Origin: UBA12202 sp002691725
GTDB taxonomy: Bacteria; Pseudomonadota; Alphaproteobacteria; Puniceispirillales; UBA1172
Length of the DNA: 64,000 nucleotides
Direction of reading: 5' to 3'
Assembly (NCBI GenBank): GCA_965660675.1
Contig: CBFIAU010000010.1
Span: 1-64,000 of the forward strand
A program made the position numbers and the translations under genes. Numbering within the stretch: position 1 is the stretch's first letter; the number at the start of each line of letters is the position of its first letter. Shown piece after piece: positions 61,191-64,000 of the stretch. The notes under the pieces are model-generated. The model was not told where the DNA came from and did no database searches. It saw only the letters and a program-made list of their open reading frames with translations.

Positions 61191-62675
61191 TCATCTTGCT
61201 ACAAATTGACTTCCCAGCGGTTCTGACGAGGTGTTGATCCAAACGGTTTTTGGTCTGGTATAGTCATATACTGCCTGAAACCCGCTCTCTCTGCCGTAAC
61301 CTGAATGTTTCATGCCGCCAAACTCAGCTATCGGCGATATCGCCCGATAGGTATTGACCCAAACAATGCCAGCCTTGATCGCATCGGATATCCGCATCGC
61401 ACGGGCGCCATCACGGGTGAAAATGCCTGCCGCTAATCCATGTTTTGTATCATTGGCCATGGCAATGACTTCAGCCTCGGTCTTGAAACGGATTGCCGCC
61501 ACCACGGGGCCGAATAATTCGGTATCAACAATGCGTAAATCCTGGCGCGGGCAATCTAAAATTGTTGGCTCAAAATATTGTCCAACCAGGCCATCAGGGG
61601 ATTTGCCGCCAGTTACCAATGTTGCGCCTTCCTCAATAGCAAAGGCCACCTCGCTGCGGCATAGGTCAACCTGCGCGGTCGTGCATAATGGCCCTACCTC
61701 GGTCGCCTCGGCTAAAGGGTCGCCAATATGCACCTGTTGAGCCACCGCTTTCATGCGTTCCAAAAACGCATCAGCAATACTGTCATGAAGATAAAGGCGT
61801 GAGCCAGCCACACAGCTCTGCCCACTGGCGGCAAAAATACCTGACACCGCGCCATTGACGGCGCTCTCCAAATCCGCATCGTCAAAACAGATAAATGGGG
61901 ATTTTCCGCCAAGCTCCAGCGATACTTCAGCAAAGTTTTCGGCAGAATTATGGATGATATGCTTGGCAGACTGAGGGCCGCCAGTAAAGCTGATTCGCGC
62001 GACTTTGGGATGCGTGGTTAAATATTTGCCGCATGGATCACCAAATCCTGTGACAATATTAACAACGCCATCAGGTATTCCAGCCTCAGCAATCAGCCTG
62101 CCAAAAGCAAGCATGGCAACCGAGGCATGTTCAGATGCTTTCAGGACTATGGTATTACCCGCCGCCAAAGCAGGGCCAATTTTGACCGCCGCCAAGAATA
62201 GCTGTGAGTTCCATGGCACGACCGCCGCAATCACCCCCAAAGGCTCTCTTTTGGTGAAGACAAACATGTCAGGTTTATCAATGGGTAGCGTTTCGCCATG
62301 AATTTTATCGGCGGCGCCAGCATAGAAATGAAAAAACTCAGCAATATATTTGGCTTGCCAGCGGGTTTCTTTGAATAATTTTCCGGTATCAATAGCCTCA
62401 ATACGGCCGAATTCTTCTGATTTTTCAGCAAGCAAATCACCCAAACGGCGCAGGCAATGGCCGCGCTCTGTCGGGGTCATGCGTGACCATGGGCCATTAG
62501 TAAAGGCGTCATATGCGCTGTCAACGGCGCGATTAACATCGTCTGCTGTTGCTGCCGGAACGCGCGCCCATACCGCGCCAGTCGCCGGATTGATGCTATC
62601 AAAATAGCCGCCATCAGATGCCGCCACCCAATGACCATTTATCAACATCGCATGTTCAGGAACTGGATTTGCCAT
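61191..62675 (-). CDS. NAD(P)-dependent aldehyde dehydrogenase
   Basis: This 494-residue ALDH has VVPWNSQLF, SFTGGPQSAK, general-base Glu in LELGGKSP and catalytic Cys in ASGQSCVAGSR. It is the first gene of the operon ALDH, LLM, hydrolase, ThDP enzyme, which diverges from a LysR gene. It resembles the ALDH at 25385-26863 and may be its paralogue. Confidence 0.9.
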   Translation of the reverse strand: MANPVPEHAMLINGHWVAASDGGYFDSINPATGAVWARVPAATADDVNRAVDSAYDAFTNGPWSRMTPTERGHCLRRLGDLLAEKSEEFGRIEAIDTGKLFKETRWQAKYIAEFFHFYAGAADKIHGETLPIDKPDMFVFTKREPLGVIAAVVPWNSQLFLAAVKIGPALAAGNTIVLKASEHASVAMLAFGRLIAEAGIPDGVVNIVTGFGDPCGKYLTTHPKVARISFTGGPQSAKHIIHNSAENFAEVSLELGGKSPFICFDDADLESAVNGAVSGIFAASGQSCVAGSRLYLHDSIADAFLERMKAVAQQVHIGDPLAEATEVGPLCTTAQVDLCRSEVAFAIEEGATLVTGGKSPDGLVGQYFEPTILDCPRQDLRIVDTELFGPVVAAIRFKTEAEVIAMANDTKHGLAAGIFTRDGARAMRISDAIKAGIVWVNTYRAISPIAEFGGMKHSGYGRESGFQAVYDYTRPKTVWINTSSEPLGSQFVAR

Positions 62676-62777
62676 ATTTCCCTCCCTATTAGTATTTTCC
62701 AGAAATTTTATTATTAGACAATAGAATAATTATGATGATAATTATCGAAAATATTGAATTAGCGAAATGATCATAAG

Positions 62778-63653
62778 ATGCATCTTGTTGCCTTGAAAAC
62801 ATTGCTGGCGATTATCGAAACCGGAAGTCTCATTAAGGCGGCGGAACGGCTAAATGTTACCCAGTCAACGGTGACGGCACGGCTGCAAAGTCTTGAGAGC
62901 AGTTTAGGCCAGAAATTGGTTCAGCGAAATAAAAATGGTGCCAGTCTGACAGCATCAGGGCTAAAGCTAAAACGCTATGCTGAGGTTATTTTAGAATTAT
63001 GGCGACAGGCTGAGGCTGAAACAGCTCTGCCACCCGATATGGCTGCTATTTATCACATGGGATGTCTGCCTGATCTTTGGCCGCAATATGGGCAGATGCT
63101 GGTTGATTTGGTGCGTCAGGTCACGCCGCCAATAGCCCTTAGCTCATGGCCTGGCTCGCCTCAAGATTTGCATGGTTGGCTCAATAATGGGGTTGTTGAT
63201 ATTGCTATCAGCACGACCGCCTTTGCAAGCAATGATATCTATACCGCTAACCAAATCAAAGAACAGCTGGTATTGGTTGGCGACCGCCCTGATCGCCCTG
63301 TGCGCTTTGATCCGGGCTATATTTATGTTGATCATGGGGTGGAGTTTGCGCGTGATCATATAGCGGAGTTTTCAGATGCAGATGTGGCTCGCATCAGCTT
63401 TGGCTCTAGCATATGGGCGAAAGATTATATGCTGGCAAATGGCGGCAGTTGCTATCTGCCTGTCAGTTTAATTGCCAATGAGGTCATGACCAATCAGATA
63501 TTTGTCATTGATGGTGCGCCACAATTTACGCGGCAGATTTATCTCGCATGGCGCCATACCGAACAAGCGGCGGCGTCATTAGCCGACCTCATCCAGCAAT
63601 TTCTGGATCATATCAAAGATACCAGTCATGATGCGTTTAATGCGGATAGATGA
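62778..63653 (+). CDS. LysR-family transcriptional regulator
   Basis: This 291-residue protein has an N-terminal helix-turn-helix (LLAIIETGSLIKAAERLNVTQSTVTARLQSLESSLG) and an effector domain. It diverges from the aldehyde dehydrogenase operon across 102 AT-rich base pairs and probably controls it. Confidence 0.88.
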   Translation: MHLVALKTLLAIIETGSLIKAAERLNVTQSTVTARLQSLESSLGQKLVQRNKNGASLTASGLKLKRYAEVILELWRQAEAETALPPDMAAIYHMGCLPDLWPQYGQMLVDLVRQVTPPIALSSWPGSPQDLHGWLNNGVVDIAISTTAFASNDIYTANQIKEQLVLVGDRPDRPVRFDPGYIYVDHGVEFARDHIAEFSDADVARISFGSSIWAKDYMLANGGSCYLPVSLIANEVMTNQIFVIDGAPQFTRQIYLAWRHTEQAAASLADLIQQFLDHIKDTSHDAFNADR

Positions 63654-63765
63654 TCACGAAGCATGAGACGGATTATCATTTTCGGTTATGCCAATCAGCC
63701 CTGAAATCCATAGATTGATTGCTGGCTAATCAATAAAAGGCGGGAGACGATAGAAGTTATTATTC

Positions 63766-64000
63766 ATGGCTGCCGCGGATCAACGCCAGCGCCTTCGCCG
63801 GATACGGTTATATATGGCGGTAACACGAGTTGCGTTGAGCTACGCTTTAATCATACCCAGTGTTTTTTTGATACTGGCACAGGCTTCTGCTGTGCCGAAT
63901 TACTTGAGCCGCATATTTTTATTTTTTACAGCCATTTTCATCATGACCACATTCAGGGCTTGGCGTTTAATTCAGCCCTGTTTGAGAGGACAGCCCCAAT
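63766..64000 (+). CDS. hypothetical membrane protein, 5' part (runs off the window)
   Basis: Seventy-eight codons stay open from the ATG at 63766 to the end. The predicted start is basic (DQRQRLRRIR) and is followed by two hydrophobic helices (VALSYALIIPSVFLILA; IFLFFTAIFIMTT), a topology expected for a small inner-membrane protein. The ribosome-binding site is weak (AGAAG upstream). No family is recognised. Confidence 0.4.
   Translation, partial: MAAADQRQRLRRIRLYMAVTRVALSYALIIPSVFLILAQASAVPNYLSRIFLFFTAIFIMTTFRAWRLIQPCLRGQPQ

Overview
The window reads as chromosomal DNA of a marine heterotrophic alphaproteobacterium of the SAR116 / Candidatus Puniceispirillum type. This is inferred from gene content: a green-type proteorhodopsin with a full retinal pathway, choline-sulfatase-like and glycine-betaine genes, many NMT1/TauA-type ABC transporters, an MttB-family methyltransferase, a dimethylglycine-dehydrogenase-like enzyme, and a 27-bp piece of an alphaproteobacterial-type initiator tRNA. 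No database search was possible. Genes are dense and sit in short operons next to LysR, GntR or XRE regulators.

Layout. 1-6650: homocysteine S-methyltransferase with a 66-bp copy of its own 5' end lying behind it, then a minus-strand ABC operon (ATPase, binding protein, two permeases, alpha/beta hydrolase) and 850 bp of apparently gene-free DNA carrying a tRNA-fMet 3' fragment. 6650-14300: choline-sulfatase-like sulfatase, a biotin-less OadA-like carboxyltransferase, the first of three related membrane hydroxylases, a ScfR-like regulator and a divergent class V aminotransferase. 14340-19320: a GntR regulator facing a second ABC operon that ends in a fumarylpyruvate-hydrolase-like gene. 19500-21350: two nearly identical small secreted proteins flanking a DUF924 gene. 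21630-27900: a LysR regulator and a plus-strand cassette (LeuB-like dehydrogenase, GMC oxidoreductase, aldehyde dehydrogenase, second membrane hydroxylase). 27900-31420: an AT-rich island holding a BLUF photoreceptor and two unrecognised proteins, between a decayed moaA fragment and intact moaA. 31470-36200: GH43-like protein, EamA transporter, TauD-like dioxygenase, amine oxidase and a small membrane protein.

36200-44050 is the photoheterotrophy locus: proteorhodopsin, crtE, crtI, crtB, crtY, blh and type II IPP isomerase, all on the plus strand. Together they can build beta-carotene, cleave it to retinal and load the pump. A strong hairpin and six 11-bp tandem repeats lie between the rhodopsin gene and crtE.

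44070-57500: EamA transporter, acyl-CoA dehydrogenase, a glycine-betaine-type ABC system (proXVW-like, with an unusual long permease), third membrane hydroxylase, agmatinase-like ureohydrolase, MttB-family methyltransferase with a LysR gene, and an FAD/GcvT demethylating enzyme. This looks like uptake and demethylation of methylated amines. 57495-63650: a minus-strand operon (aldehyde dehydrogenase, LLM flavin oxidoreductase, alpha/beta hydrolase, Xsc-like thiamine-diphosphate enzyme) with a divergent LysR gene, possibly for a sulfonate or other C2/C3 compound. The window closes inside an unidentified two-helix membrane protein gene.

Across the whole window there are many short perfect or near-perfect tandem duplications of 6-17 bp, inside genes and between them. 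These repeats, the rhodopsin leader and spacer, the moaA/BLUF island and the three membrane-hydroxylase paralogues are the most distinctive signals seen.
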